From Strigops habroptila (lineage: Eukaryota > Chordata > Aves > Psittaciformes > Psittacidae): a stretch of 64,000 nucleotides of DNA. A model generated the notes under the pieces. That model saw only the letters and a list, made by a program, of their open reading frames with translations, was not told the origin of the DNA and searched no databases. Each line of letters starts with the position of its first letter. Within the stretch, counting starts at the first letter, position 1. The stretch is from positions 35,310,812-35,374,811 of the forward strand of contig NC_044277.2 in assembly GCF_004027225.2 (NCBI RefSeq), read 5' to 3'. Below, piece after piece: positions 20,181 to 31,391 of the stretch. The translations under genes and the position numbers were made by a program.

Positions 20181-21552
20181 AGCGCTGTCCTCGTTCAGCT
20201 CCCGCAGCCAGCGCTTTGCGGGAAACGGAGGTCCCCCGACTGCAAACACAACCCACACCCGTTCTAAGGAGATACAAGATGTGCCCTATGGAAAGGCCAG
20301 GAGGATTAGGGGTCTGGAATGCATCTCAAAACAACTTTTCCCACTTGTTCAAGCACTTTTACCCCTGCGTTGCCTAGCTGCTTACGCTGAAGGCTTGGTA
20401 TCAGTGGGTTGTGTCCCCAAGACCATTTGTGCCACGAGCAAGTCTGAGGCAGCCTGTAGTGGTGCAGTCTGCTCTGCACAGCAGCGAGGCCCATTTAAAA
20501 GGCAAAGAACACATCCTATGCAAAACCCATAGGCTGAGCACTAGTCAGTCTGTCAAAGCCACCCAAATCCCTTCAGCTCCAAGATGTACGTACCCTTTCT
20601 GCCCTCAGCAATTGCCTTACAAAGAGGTTTTGCTTTTTGCTGCTTTTTGCTCAAGCTGCTGCCATCCTCCTGAACTGAAACAGAGTAAGACAACAGAACT
20701 GCTACAGCCACCTTTTTTAAAAACTCTTTTGCAGTGAAGTATTATGACAATAACCACTCACAAGTTTACTACTTGCAAGTCGGAGAACTTGTTTTACTAC
20801 CCCTCTTACCAGGAGTAGCCTCAGGGAACAGCATCTGTCCTGTAGGTAAGCCACACTTTGGGACAGACAGCAAACTGCGGGTTCTTTTATTTCAACTGTA
20901 CAAGAGACACTACAAAGTCAAAAAGAATAATGAGCAGAAGTCTGAGATAACTTCCAATATCTGGTCTCAAACTGCTTGGTAAAGAAAAACACTGTGAAGC
21001 TATTTCTATGAAATGACAGATTACTATTAATACAGGGAGAAATTTAAGTTTTAACCCGCTGTTCAATACAAATTTCTAATTCAATGGCTGGTCACCAGCT
21101 TTGACTTTCTTTTTTACTCAACAGAACTCTCTAGGAAATCTTGCAATAAGTTTTCATGCTCCTTTTGTAACAGCCCGGTACAGAGCTGAGCAGCAGCAGT
21201 TGATTTACAGAGCAAGAGCTCCACCATGAGGCCACTTGCCCTGAGCAGAGAGCAACAGGCACCTCCTGACTGAGCCGGCTCTTTCGATCAAAACACGGGT
21301 CATAGCTGCGGTCCATCCCCAATCCCAAGTAACGGACAGCCTTGCTCAGCTTCAGTCCTGCCTGGGAATGCTGCAGCCACGGCCATGAAGCAACACTACC
21401 TGACTGAACCCCACGAAACACCCTGCCTGGAGGGACCCGGGGCTCCTGACACCCTCGGCACACCACCAGTTTCCCTTGGATGGAGAACACAGCCCTCCTC
21501 GCCTGCCAGCTAAGAGCCACACGCAGGACATTTTAAGAAAGGCCGGAGCATA
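20181..21552. other. Intergenic spacer between RRS1 and ADHFE1
   Basis: This is about 1.4 kb of unique-looking sequence between the RRS1 polyadenylation signal and the ADHFE1 promoter. I recognise no exon or repeat in it. Confidence 0.75.
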
Positions 21553-21558
21553 TTTATT
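21553..21558 (-). terminator. RRS1: RRS1 polyadenylation signal AATAAA
   Basis: The plus strand TTTATT gives AATAAA on the gene strand about 100 nt past the RRS1 stop codon. This predicts a short 3' UTR. Confidence 0.75.
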
Positions 21559-21659
21559 GACAAATAGGTGTGGGAATAGAGCACGGGGAAGGAAGCTGGC
21601 AGTAACAGTCCCTTCCCACACCTCAGCAGTGTCCCCAGCCCCGTGCTCCACGCAGTCCC

Positions 21660-22736
21660 TCATGCCTTCTTTCTCTTGCCGCCGCCGCTGCCTGCAGGCC
21701 GCTGCTGCTGCTGCCGCCGGGCCCCGCTCTTCCTGCTGCTGCGGCCAGCCCGCTGCTGTCGGCGCCCGCGCTTCCCCCGCTGCGACTGCTTCTTGCCCTT
21801 GGCAGCGGCCGCCTCGGCTTCCTCCTGGCGCAGCTGCTTGTTGACAGCACGGGTGATGTCGAGGACCGGCTTCTTGCTGCCCATGTCCTTCAGCAGCTCC
21901 AGCTGCCGGCTGCGCTCGGCCGCCAGGTTGCCCAGCAGTGGCTCGAAGCGGCGCTTCCTGCCGCCGCTGCGGGAAGGCGGCTCTGCGGGCTCCTTGGGCA
22001 GCCGCGGCTGGAAGCGGCCGAGCGAGGCAGTGGAGACGCGGGCGACCCGGGCGACGTGGCTCAGCTCCTCCTTGCTCTGGTGGCCAGTGGGGTGGAGGGG
22101 CGCGGCGGGGACGGCGGCCCCGGCCCGGTGGGCCCGGGCCAGGTTGCGCAGCCGGTTCAGCTCATTGCGCGCCACCCGCTCCCGCTTCTCCCGCCGCAGC
22201 CGGGCGAACTGGTCCTCCTCGGGGTCGGCGCCCGCCGGCACCTCCGCCAGCCAGGCGCGGGCCGGGTCGCCGCCGGCCCGCCGGTAGCCCCAGCGCCGCC
22301 GCCACTCCTTGGCCTGCTCGTCCCACACCAGCGAGGTCCGCTTGCGCCGCCGGATGCCCTTCAGCCGAGCGAACTGCTCCCACCGCGTCGGCGGCTTCGG
22401 CCGCGGCGGCGGCTTCTCCCGCGGCAGGCGGAAGGTCGGCTCGGGCAGCCGCGCCACCAGCGGCCCCCCCGCCCCGCCGGCGCGCTCGGCCGGCAGCTCC
22501 CACAGCTGGGCCACCAGCAGCTGCGTGTTGTCGCGGGCCAGCGCCAGCAGCTGCGCCTCCCGCTGCGGGCCGGCCCCGCGCAGCCCCGCCGCCGGCGGCG
22601 GGTTGCGGTCCAGCGCCAGCAGGTTGCCCAGGTCGAACTCTAGTTCCAGCTCCTTCTCCACCACCACGCTCCGCCGCTTCTCCGCCTCCTGCTCCTCGGC
22701 GGCCGCCAGCACCTCCTCCACCCGCACGGCCGCCAT
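21660..22736 (-). CDS. RRS1: RRS1, ribosome biogenesis regulatory protein (single exon, complete)
   Basis: RRS1 is a nucleolar factor that with RPF2 delivers the 5S RNP (5S rRNA, RPL5, RPL11) to the pre-60S particle. The 358-aa frame is intronless, as in other vertebrates, and close to the human 365 aa. The acidic N terminus (residues 6-36, EEQEAEKRRSVVVEKELELE) is followed by the family core: NLLALDRNPP (38-47), LPREKPPPRPKPPTRWEQFA (104-123), KGIRRRKR (126-133) and DQFARLRREKRERVARNELN (175-194). LDITRAVNKQLRQEE (292-306) precedes a basic, Gln/Arg/Lys-rich tail to residue 358, the likely nucleolar/RNA-binding segment. The ATG at 22736 gives the family N terminus. It lies 1.6 kb upstream of ADHFE1 on the same strand. 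Confidence 0.98.
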   Translation of the reverse strand: MAAVRVEEVLAAAEEQEAEKRRSVVVEKELELEFDLGNLLALDRNPPPAAGLRGAGPQREAQLLALARDNTQLLVAQLWELPAERAGGAGGPLVARLPEPTFRLPREKPPPRPKPPTRWEQFARLKGIRRRKRTSLVWDEQAKEWRRRWGYRRAGGDPARAWLAEVPAGADPEEDQFARLRREKRERVARNELNRLRNLARAHRAGAAVPAAPLHPTGHQSKEELSHVARVARVSTASLGRFQPRLPKEPAEPPSRSGGRKRRFEPLLGNLAAERSRQLELLKDMGSKKPVLDITRAVNKQLRQEEAEAAAAKGKKQSQRGKRGRRQQRAGRSSRKSGARRQQQQRPAGSGGGKRKKA

Positions 22737-22884
22737 GGCGGCGGTCAGCCCGCGCCGCGCCGCTCACACACGTGCTCGCCGCTCCCACCGGGAGACCCCG
22801 GAACTACGGCGAAGCCCTTCCCGGTCAACGCGCCGGAAAGCGCGCCGCCGCGCCCGGAACGGCGGTGTCCGGCGGGCGGGCTCG

Positions 22885-22910
22885 GCGCAATGCCGGCCGG
22901 GAAATGTAGT
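22885..22910 (-). promoter_or_regulatory. RRS1: ZNF143 (SBS)-type promoter motif upstream of RRS1
   Basis: On the minus strand ACTACATTTCCC is followed five bases on by GCATTGCGC, the composite ACTACAnnTCCC...GCATTGCG element known at housekeeping promoters. It lies about 150-175 bp upstream of the RRS1 ATG. Binding is inferred from motif only. Confidence 0.7.
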
Positions 22911-23220
22911 CCCCGCAGCGCCGGGGGCTGCGGGGAGAAGGGAGCGGGCTGGGAGCTGTCACTCCGGACAGGCGCTCCCTGGGCCTTCTTCTGGGGTTTT
23001 CCATGGGTCTGGGTAGTTTTTGGTAGCGTGTCGTTATATGTGACAGTCACCGATGTAGGGCAGTGCCTGCAGGCGCTGGTGGCAGGGCCAAAATCGCGGT
23101 GCTGGACGGCAGCACCCCATAGACCGAGGCAGGCCGTGAGGGCGAGCCCTCCGGAGGGCGCGGAGGGGACAGGCACAGCGACCGGTGAGGTGGCAGCGCC
23201 TGCACCCGCGGGTCAGCGGG

Positions 23221-23530
23221 GTCAGAGGAACCGCCGTGCTATTTATAAACAGACGGGCTCCTTTTATAGAGTCCTGCGCAGGGATCTGGCTTGTATGGCC
23301 ATGACATTCTGAGCTGAACCGGGGTGGCCTATAAAGAAGCTTGCGCCAGCACTTCATTGTAGCGGAGGGACAAGATCGGAGCTTTTCTACGGACATGATT
23401 CTCCACTAAGTTCTATCACATCTCTGCCTTTACGTTATGTTGGGAGCGATGGAAATGATTCTGAGTGTAATGCCACAGCAGTATTGTTGGAATGAAATAT
23501 AAAATACCAGCTTTCGTAAAATGAAGACAA
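23221..23530. other. CpG-island shore upstream of RRS1
   Basis: No coding exon is seen. TATA-like elements occur in both directions: CTATAAAAGG on the minus strand near 23262-23271 and CCTATAAAG on the plus strand near 23328-23336. Whether either drives a transcript cannot be told from sequence. Confidence 0.4.
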
Positions 23531-24032
23531 ATAGAATCACAGAATAGTTTGGATTGGAAGGGACCTTCAAAGCTCATCTAGCCCAACCCCCCTGCAATGA
23601 GCAGGGACATCTTCCACTAGACCAGGTTGCCCAGAGCCCCATCCAGCCTGGCCTTGAATGTCTCCAGGGATGACGCATCCACCACCTCTCTGGGCAACAT
23701 GTGCCAGTGTTTTACCACCCTCATTGTAAACAATTTCTTCCTCACGTCCAGCCTGAATCTCCCCTCTTTCAGCTTAAAACCATCACCCCTCATCCTATCG
23801 CTACAGGTCCTGCTAAAAAGTCCCTCCCCACCTTTCTTATAGGCCCCTTTTAAGAACTGAAGGGCTGCGATAAGGTCTCCCCTGAGCCTTCTCTTCTCCA
23901 GGCTGAACAACCCCAACTCTCTCAGCCTTTCCTCATAGGAGAGGTGCTCCATCCCTCTGATCATTTTTGTGGCCCTTCTCTGGACCCTCTGCAAAAGGTC
24001 CATGTCTTTCCTGTACTGAGGACCCCAGAGCT
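23531..24032 (-). repeat. CR1 LINE fragment with open ORF2 C-terminal frame
   Basis: The plus strand begins ATAGAATCACAGAATAG and shows the reversed CR1 tail, GGTTGCCCAGAGCCCCATC, CTCTTCTCCAGGCTGAACAA and TTCTCTGGACCCTCTGC. A 128-codon frame on the minus strand (24003 to 23617) spans the ORF2 C terminus. At about 500 bp it is one of the two longest CR1 copies here and looks fairly young. Confidence 0.95.
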
Positions 24033-26118
24033 GATTCTCAAATTCTAATGCCTAGCATGTCACAACCTACACTTTGTAAGTCTAACTATGCTAAAATCTT
24101 TTTTTCTGTTTTCAAGTCCGCAGTTCTGAACGTGATTTGTATACTATGGAGCAGCAGAGTCCCTCTCCCTGTGCATTTCAACCCAGGCCGGATGGCACAA
24201 ACAGCTTTCCCGTTTACCACAAGATGGCATTGCATTGGATAATAGCTTGTTCCCTGTCTTGGACAGCTCATACCTCCGCCCGGAATTACAAATAAAATAA
24301 ACTTTAAAGACAGTTCTTTGAAGATATGCACATGCACTGTTCAGGTTTAGGCATAGATTTATACTTCTGAACTGCAAGGTCCATTGTTTCGGCAGCCTGA
24401 TCAATACCTTTTCACTGATCCCTGTACCCTCCCGGTTTACCCTTATGCCGCTAACTCTGAGTTCTTTTGCGCTATATCATTACAAAGCATAGAAGCCTTC
24501 AGGTAAGTGTCTGCGTCTGAGAGGAGATAATTGGTAGTATCTGTTGTACTTCCAAAGTTGCTTTAAGCATTTATGATTACTGCGTGTCACTGTGACAGAA
24601 GAGGGAGTGTACACCAGGAATTGGTCTTTTTGTTTTACCTGGTAGCATGAACCTGCTAAGGAAGGAAAAAAAGAATGTCAGAAGGCAAGAATTACTTTTT
24701 GGCAACTGCTGTGTAGAACTGAATTCCAGACTTCGTATATGTTCCAGAAATTGTTATTTATTGCATGAGCAGTTCCAGTTCGGTAAATGGGACTGTTCTT
24801 TTACTCAATGGCTTCAGTGTAATTTTTCAGTAATAGTGTAATAGGGGCACCCTTATGGTTGTGGATCAGTATCAAGAAATTCTGTACTTTGTCTCAGATG
24901 GAGTTGAAAGGTGAATTTTTTTAATGGCCTTTTTTCTGCTTTTACTGGTTTTTGTTGTGTGTTCCATTGCTGGAGGCGATGAACTGATCCAGTGTATTTA
25001 GTCTCTACACAAATGGTTTGATAGTAACAATTATAATCAATAGAGGAAATCTGTAAATGCTTTTGCATTGGTGTTGGGGTTTTTTTTCCTGCTTATGAAA
25101 ATCTCACTTCCAGCAAATTAGCCAGAAACTTGTCACAAGTAAATATTCCCACACATTCTTAAAGCTATTTCAAAAAATGCCTTAAAAGAAATAATCTAAA
25201 TAGCTGAGAATAATTCTGAAAAAGCTTCTTGCCTCTTTTCAAGGATTTTAGGCTTCTAAAGAACATGGGAGAAACTCTGACTGAGCTGAAGTCTTGGATG
25301 GTTTTACTGTATTCCTTGGCAGAGTCAGGCTGTGCTTACTGCAAGCAGAACTTTGGTAGTTTCAGTTTAGTCCTCTCCTGATGTGTAGAAGAAAATATCT
25401 GCTTAGTTTCCTGGCAATGCCAAACCTTTTGTTCTTAAAGTATAGGACATACTGAAGAAGGAGCCTCGTTCAGCTGTTCTTCAAGTGTCCTCAGCACAGT
25501 GTTGCCTGGTAGCCTGACTGCAAAATCATTACTGCTGTATTAGTGTGATGATATATTAGTCAGACAGGACATCTCTGAGCTTGTGATTTCACAGTGTGGT
25601 TGGGAAGGTGGTAGTTGGAAGAATATTTGAATGGATTTGTAAACCAAACAAGATTTGTAAATAGAGTCATGGATATTTTGGGAAATTATCCCGTTGTGAG
25701 AAGTGGCTTCTGAGATGCTCACTGTCGTAATCATAGCCACTCTTCCAGCTTGGAACTCCACATTTAGAGCTGAGAATTACAAGTAGGCACAGAGCTTCCC
25801 GTAATTGAACAGGTGTGTCTGTACTGCTGAAAGTTTGGGCTTTTGAAAAGATGAAATGGTGACATCAATGTTGAATTATAGAAATAGCTGTTAGGAAATG
25901 AATGTTTTTATTATCCCGTGTTTCCTCCAGCTTTCTTGATAGACTTTTCCAGCAGTTTTTTAAAGGATGAATTTTTAGAAATGTTTATTCACTTTGATCA
26001 TCTCTGCTTTTGGGTTCCTAGTTTTAGAAACTCAAATATCACATTTCTGGAACTGCTTGTGGCTGCATTTGCAAGTGCTCAGCCATAGGACTTGAAAGCA
26101 GTTATCCCTAACTGTGGG

Positions 26119-26175
26119 GACTCACAGTCCATAGATACTTAAACATGGGCACTCACAGTCCATAGATGCTTAAAC
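26119..26175. repeat. Two-copy tandem duplication, 31-bp period
   Basis: ACTCACAGTCCATAGAT occurs at 26120 and at 26151. Each is followed by ACTTAAACA or GCTTAAACA, with one clear mismatch across the shared part. Confidence 0.92.
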
Positions 26176-29100
26176 AATTTCATCATTGCTCTCTCTTTCC
26201 ATGAGGTTCTCTATCTGTTCAGTATGAACAATAGTGGCACATGTCATGGCATGTGTGTATGTGCTTAATCCCTTAGTGTTTGCTTACTTTCGTTACTGTG
26301 AGATGATCATACAGAAATTGGATGCTGTTGCAAAGTGCAGACTTTCTTTGTGGTGAAGGCTGTAGGGCTTTGGGTTGCTTTTTTTAACCACAGTTGAGGT
26401 CTGCATGAAAACCAAAAGATGGCAGAGTGTAATTTGCAGAAGCACTAGTCCCAGAGATTAATAGAAAGCATAATGCAGGATGTATGTGATGCACCAAAAG
26501 AACTACAGCATCGATGTGACATACTGTTGGTTTTGGTTTTCTGCTGGAAAAGAATAAAGAATTATCCTACTTAACTTTTTTTTTTTGTAGTTTCTGCTCT
26601 GCTGGGCTACAGCTTTTAAGCTTGTGTTTGATAGGAACTGTTCTAATGTACAGTATTCGTGTCTCACTGTTACTGATACCATTAACTTAGATTTACTTTT
26701 CAAACTTTTGCCAATTACCTCTGGATGGCAGTAGATGTAGTTACAAGATGATTCAACCAATTCATAAGCCTGCTGTGAGGATCATTATGAAGAACACTTT
26801 TATCAGGAAAACCCAAAGTGCTGGTAATTTTGGCAAATAGTAGAAAGTGCCCTTAAAATACCCATACTGTCACCAGCTCATTCCTTTCCACTGACTTTGT
26901 TCAGTACACTTTGAAGTAAAAACCTATGTTGTAGAATTTCTTCCTGTAAGAGAGAAGTTGTTTGCTCATTGAAGCTAAATTAAGTACAACAGTTTGTGAA
27001 CCAAATTCTTCTTCCAGATACATTTTTTACCCCTGTAAAGTCTATTTAATGTATTTCAGTGTGTATCTTATTTCCTGGGGCTTGTCAGTACTTTTGCAGT
27101 CCAAGTAATGAAGCACAGGAGTGAAAATGTGCCTAAACAAAGACTTTTTCCTATTCATTAGTCCACATAATGTGAAATAACTGTCTGTAAGGAATAAAAG
27201 AAAGTTTCAAAGACCTGAGCCACCATCTTTTGTCAAATACCAGGATTTACTTCAGCAGTATAGCATAAATGCCTAGGTCGTCATGGGTTTTACTATTACA
27301 AGAGTTAAATTACTCATTACAGATAATAGGTTGTTCCTTCTCGTGGTTTCACCAGTATAAGGCCTTAATAGATATACATAAAGGGACATGCTTAATTCTA
27401 AGCAAGATCTATTGATGTTGATGATATTACCTGTGCTCACATGCTTAAAAACATTCCTGGTTTGTAAATGAGCAGGACTAGATTTCCTGACAGAAGATTT
27501 AATGTGATTTTTAGCAGAATGCTGTATTTGTGAAAAAACATGAAGATGCAACTCTGTACTCTAGGCTGTAGCTCTAGCTCCAAAACTAAGACTGGGTAGT
27601 TGGAAATGCAGTTACAAGTGGATACTAAGCAGAACCTGATTTTTAGTTCAGAAGCCAGAACACAGATAGCTAGCAAGATAGCAGGGAGATTTGGATGACT
27701 GCAGGCATTATGGAGAGTGATTGGTAGACCATAATCTATTTTGATCAGTTGACTGGCTGTGCCTGTGTGGTTTCATTGAGCTGATTTTGGGTAAACAAAA
27801 GTAAGCTAAGCTAATTTGCGGCCTTCCCAAGTGCTTGATGCCTATCTTGCTATGCATTAGGGAATCGGGCTGAAAAGAGATTGTGTTGTGGTTTGCTTTT
27901 TTATGAGCTTTACAGTGACCTGATTTCTTTTTTTAAAAAAAGTTTTCTTGTAGTGTGGACTTAATATTAGAAATCCCAGCAATGGTGTGGCTTGGTTTTG
28001 TTAGGTGTTTTTAAGGATAATTTAAAGAACAGAGTGAGAACTTCATCAGACAGTAATGGAAAGAATGGCAGCGTAGTAATGTGTTCTTTTTCCAGGGTCA
28101 GTCCTTTTCATCACCTGTCTACAGTAGACCTACTTTTTGGCATAAGATTACTCCTACAGGTTAAAAAAAAAAGACCAATGAACATGTTTCCTTTAGAAGA
28201 AATCTGTCATGCACAGAGATTTTGCCCTAGATTAAGTCTACACTTGCAATCAGAACAACAAAAATGGTTCCTCTGTTCTTGGGTTGGGTTAATGGCTGGA
28301 AATGTCTCTGACATTGGGAGTGAGATGGAACATGCAAGTCTTCGTCCATGACACAAACAATGTGCCATAGTCACTATGGATTTTTATTGACAGAAAGACA
28401 CAAATCAAATGGTACTGTGCATCTGAGAGTAACATAAATATCTGTATGCCTGCCGACCATGACCGTGCCAGCTCCTTTGTTCTAATGCTTTCATGAGTCA
28501 ATTTTCTAACAGTGGCCTTAGAAAAGGCTTCCTGGGACATGTTTTCAATAGAAAAATCAGCCTTGTATGTACACGTTCGAATACTGTATGCATGTGGTTA
28601 AGCCTATCAGATAAAACCATTCATGTGTGCATGTGAGATCTGAATGTTGATTTTTGCTAAAGGAAGAGGGATGAAACTTGATCTCAAAGCAAGACAATGC
28701 AGTGCATTTAGGACCATGATTCTTCAGTGACCTGGGGCTAGGCATAGATCAAAGCATCATTTCATACACACGCCACAACCATTTCATGCACCACAACTGC
28801 CTGAATCTTGTCCCAGCCCTTCCTGTGTGACAGTGACTGAAGTGCTGCTTGCCAGAGGTGTCTTCAAAGCCTCAGCACTACTTGACAGTTGGCAAGGAAG
28901 GGGGTCCCCAAACCCCATTGTAACCTTTTATCCTCCATATTTCCATTCATCGGCAAGGCTGATAAGTCAGGAAGGAATTTTGTCCTCAATGTGTTTCAGA
29001 GTATTTTGTTCTTTATGCTACCTTTCACACCAGCATGATGAAATACACGTTGAAGGTGGTGTGATGAGGAGTGGGGAATGTACATGCAGGTTCTGCCCAT

Positions 29101-31345
29101 GAAGCAGCAAAATTGTTTGTGTGTGCAACTCTACCTCCCACAAGCTACTTTGATAATGCACGCTGTAGGTGTCCAAGTAAAAGATACTAAGTGCTGCGCT
29201 TCAAATTTGATGTTTCAATTACATTGCTTGTAGTCACTTCAAGGTCTTGCTAATACATTTTCAGCTGACAGTTATCAATGAAAAGGGAAAAATGTCTTGG
29301 TTTAGATCTTTTTGTACACAGGAATATGGCACTTTATAGGTTCAATCCAAGATATTAGGAAGGTTTTCAACCACGTGTAACCACAGGTGACTCATGTAAG
29401 GCAAATATCTTCTGTAAGCGTGTATGAGCTGCTACCTAGGATGTATGTTGTGGTTCAGTGTAAATTAGGTGAATTTCTGATAAATATTTTTAATTTTGAA
29501 TGTCATACAGCCTAAAGTTGTGACTCTATGTCATTACCCAGTGAAATCAGATTTAGTTAAAATAGTTCTTGCACTGAAAAAGAAGTTCTAGAAATTAACA
29601 CAATCAATTCACAGGTTGTAGACCATGCTCACAACGTAGCTGAGTCAGCATAGTTGAGGGAGGTAGCTTCTGAGGTGGGGTGGGAGTGTGAAAGTGTGCC
29701 TAGGCATTCGAGAGAGAATAGCAGTGTCTCAAACTGGCTTTGTTGCTGAGGGAATCAGCCACAGCTTGACTCACAAGGAGGGATGGCCTCCCTTGGAGGA
29801 GAAATCATGGTTCATGCCTACAGGAGCCTACCAAACCTCTTCTGGAAGAAGTCTGTCTTGTAAACATGGCATAACTTCTCATGTAGCAGCAAAGATCTCC
29901 CATAACTCCTCCTGCAGCAACCAGAGCTTGCAGCTCGGTGCATTACAGGAAACTGGAAGCAATTCAGTGTTACCTTATTACAATATGCTATAAACTAAAT
30001 CAGTTGCTAAATAGGTCGCTCAGGCATTCCTGCAAAGGGTATGGGAGCATCTCAGAGGGATGGGGGGATAACTAGGAACAAGAATGATGTGGGCCATCAC
30101 AAGGTAACCTCCCTGCTGCTGCCGAATCAGAGCCCTCAGAGCTGGGGCAGGAAATCCCTGTCCTAATCTGCAGTCAGAGCTCTTTAGTCCTTGGAGAGGA
30201 TGAGATTCTCTGAGCTGTTCATAGCCTCCCTCATGCCACCACAAAACCAAGTCAGCTGCTCTGCACATTGCATCCTTATTCTAGTTTTCTGCAATGTGCC
30301 TCTGTTCAGCAGCTTCTGCGCTACAGGGAAAGGGGCAAACCTGCAAAATGGGGTAGAACCTCAGTTTCTACCAGTTTTACAGGCACTGTGGGAACTTCTA
30401 GTCTGTAATTTTCCTCAGTTACTAAGGAAATTTTAGGGCAAGGGCAGGGCAGTTCTGTGTGTAGCAGTAGTTAGGAGCAATAAATGAAGATGAAGTATTT
30501 TCACATAATAAATGAAAGGGAGAAAAGATTTGATTCTTTAGCTGCAGGTGCATGAATGGCTTAATCTGCAATACTGTTAACTCTTGGTTTAAAATGTGCA
30601 GATGCCTCACACAACTCATGTTCAGTCTTTGCTGCTGGGACTACCTGTTAGTATGAGGTGCTATATGGAAACAGGAGTGTGTGCTGGGCTGCATTGTTGC
30701 TCCTTGTTGCTCCTTTCTTTATAGTATTTACAGGACAAGGCATTTGTACTCTCTAGCTGTCCAAATATCCCCATTCTGACAAAGATACCTTCCTTTTCTC
30801 TTGAAGATGATCCTGCACCTACTTCCTCTCTGGGCTTCCCAGTGCTTGCCTGACTTCCTGCAGACCCATCTGGAGTGCCTTGGAGGTGCTCCACGTAACC
30901 TGTCACCTGGATCCTTGTTTTGCTCTCATCCCTTCTGTCATGTCTCCTTCACTGCATTAATGCAGACACCTCAAAGGCCTGTTATTTCTGCTATATTTCT
31001 TATTTGCACTTGTTTTTGAAGCTATTCTTAGTCTATACCCTGATCGTATCAGTATTTCTCATTACTTCTGTGATGCACCAAGCTTGAATTCCTCTGATCT
31101 GTGGGACAACTTTGCTCCAATCTACAGTGTGTCGCTGGACTAGTTTGTTGGGGGACCGAACAGCCACCTGCTGTGACAAGGTGTGTGAGAACATGTGTTT
31201 CTGGTGCAGGTTTACAGATCACTCCTGGGGACCTGGAAAAAGTACCTACTAAATTGCGTGAGTAAGCCAGGCTTAACTTTCCTATAATGCGCTGATATAA
31301 ATGGTGTGATAAGTTCGAATGGTGTCATAAGCATGAGAAACAGGT

Positions 31346-31391
31346 GGTGGTAAGTTTAAGAAATAGTTGGTGGTAAGTTTGAGAAATAGTT
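31346..31391. repeat. Two-copy tandem repeat, 23-bp period
   Basis: GGTGGTAAGTTT followed by A or G and AGAAATAGTT occurs twice back to back. The copies differ at one base. Confidence 0.92.

Larger units (their letters stand above)
21640..23220. promoter_or_regulatory. RRS1: CpG island covering RRS1 and its promoter
   Basis: This is continuous CG-rich sequence through the whole RRS1 frame and about 480 bp upstream. It explains the many long spurious open frames on both strands. No TATA box is seen just upstream of the ATG. Confidence 0.88.

Noticed and set aside
19570-20377. Open frames of 154-235 codons on both strands around ADHFE1 exon 1
   Set aside because: They are GC-driven CpG-island artefacts. 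The real frame here is the 56-nt exon 1, fixed by splice site and mitochondrial leader.
21938-22909. Long plus-strand open frame (323 codons) across the RRS1 locus, plus several others of 195-235 codons on both strands
   Set aside because: They are antisense or out-of-frame shadows of RRS1 in a GC-rich island where stop codons are rare. Composition is Ala/Arg/Pro/Gly low complexity with no family resemblance.
23228-23400. Possible small nuclear or nucleolar RNA gene next to the TATA-like elements
   Set aside because: I checked for snRNA-like starts and C/D box patterns and found no convincing set; none of the known small RNAs I recall matches.
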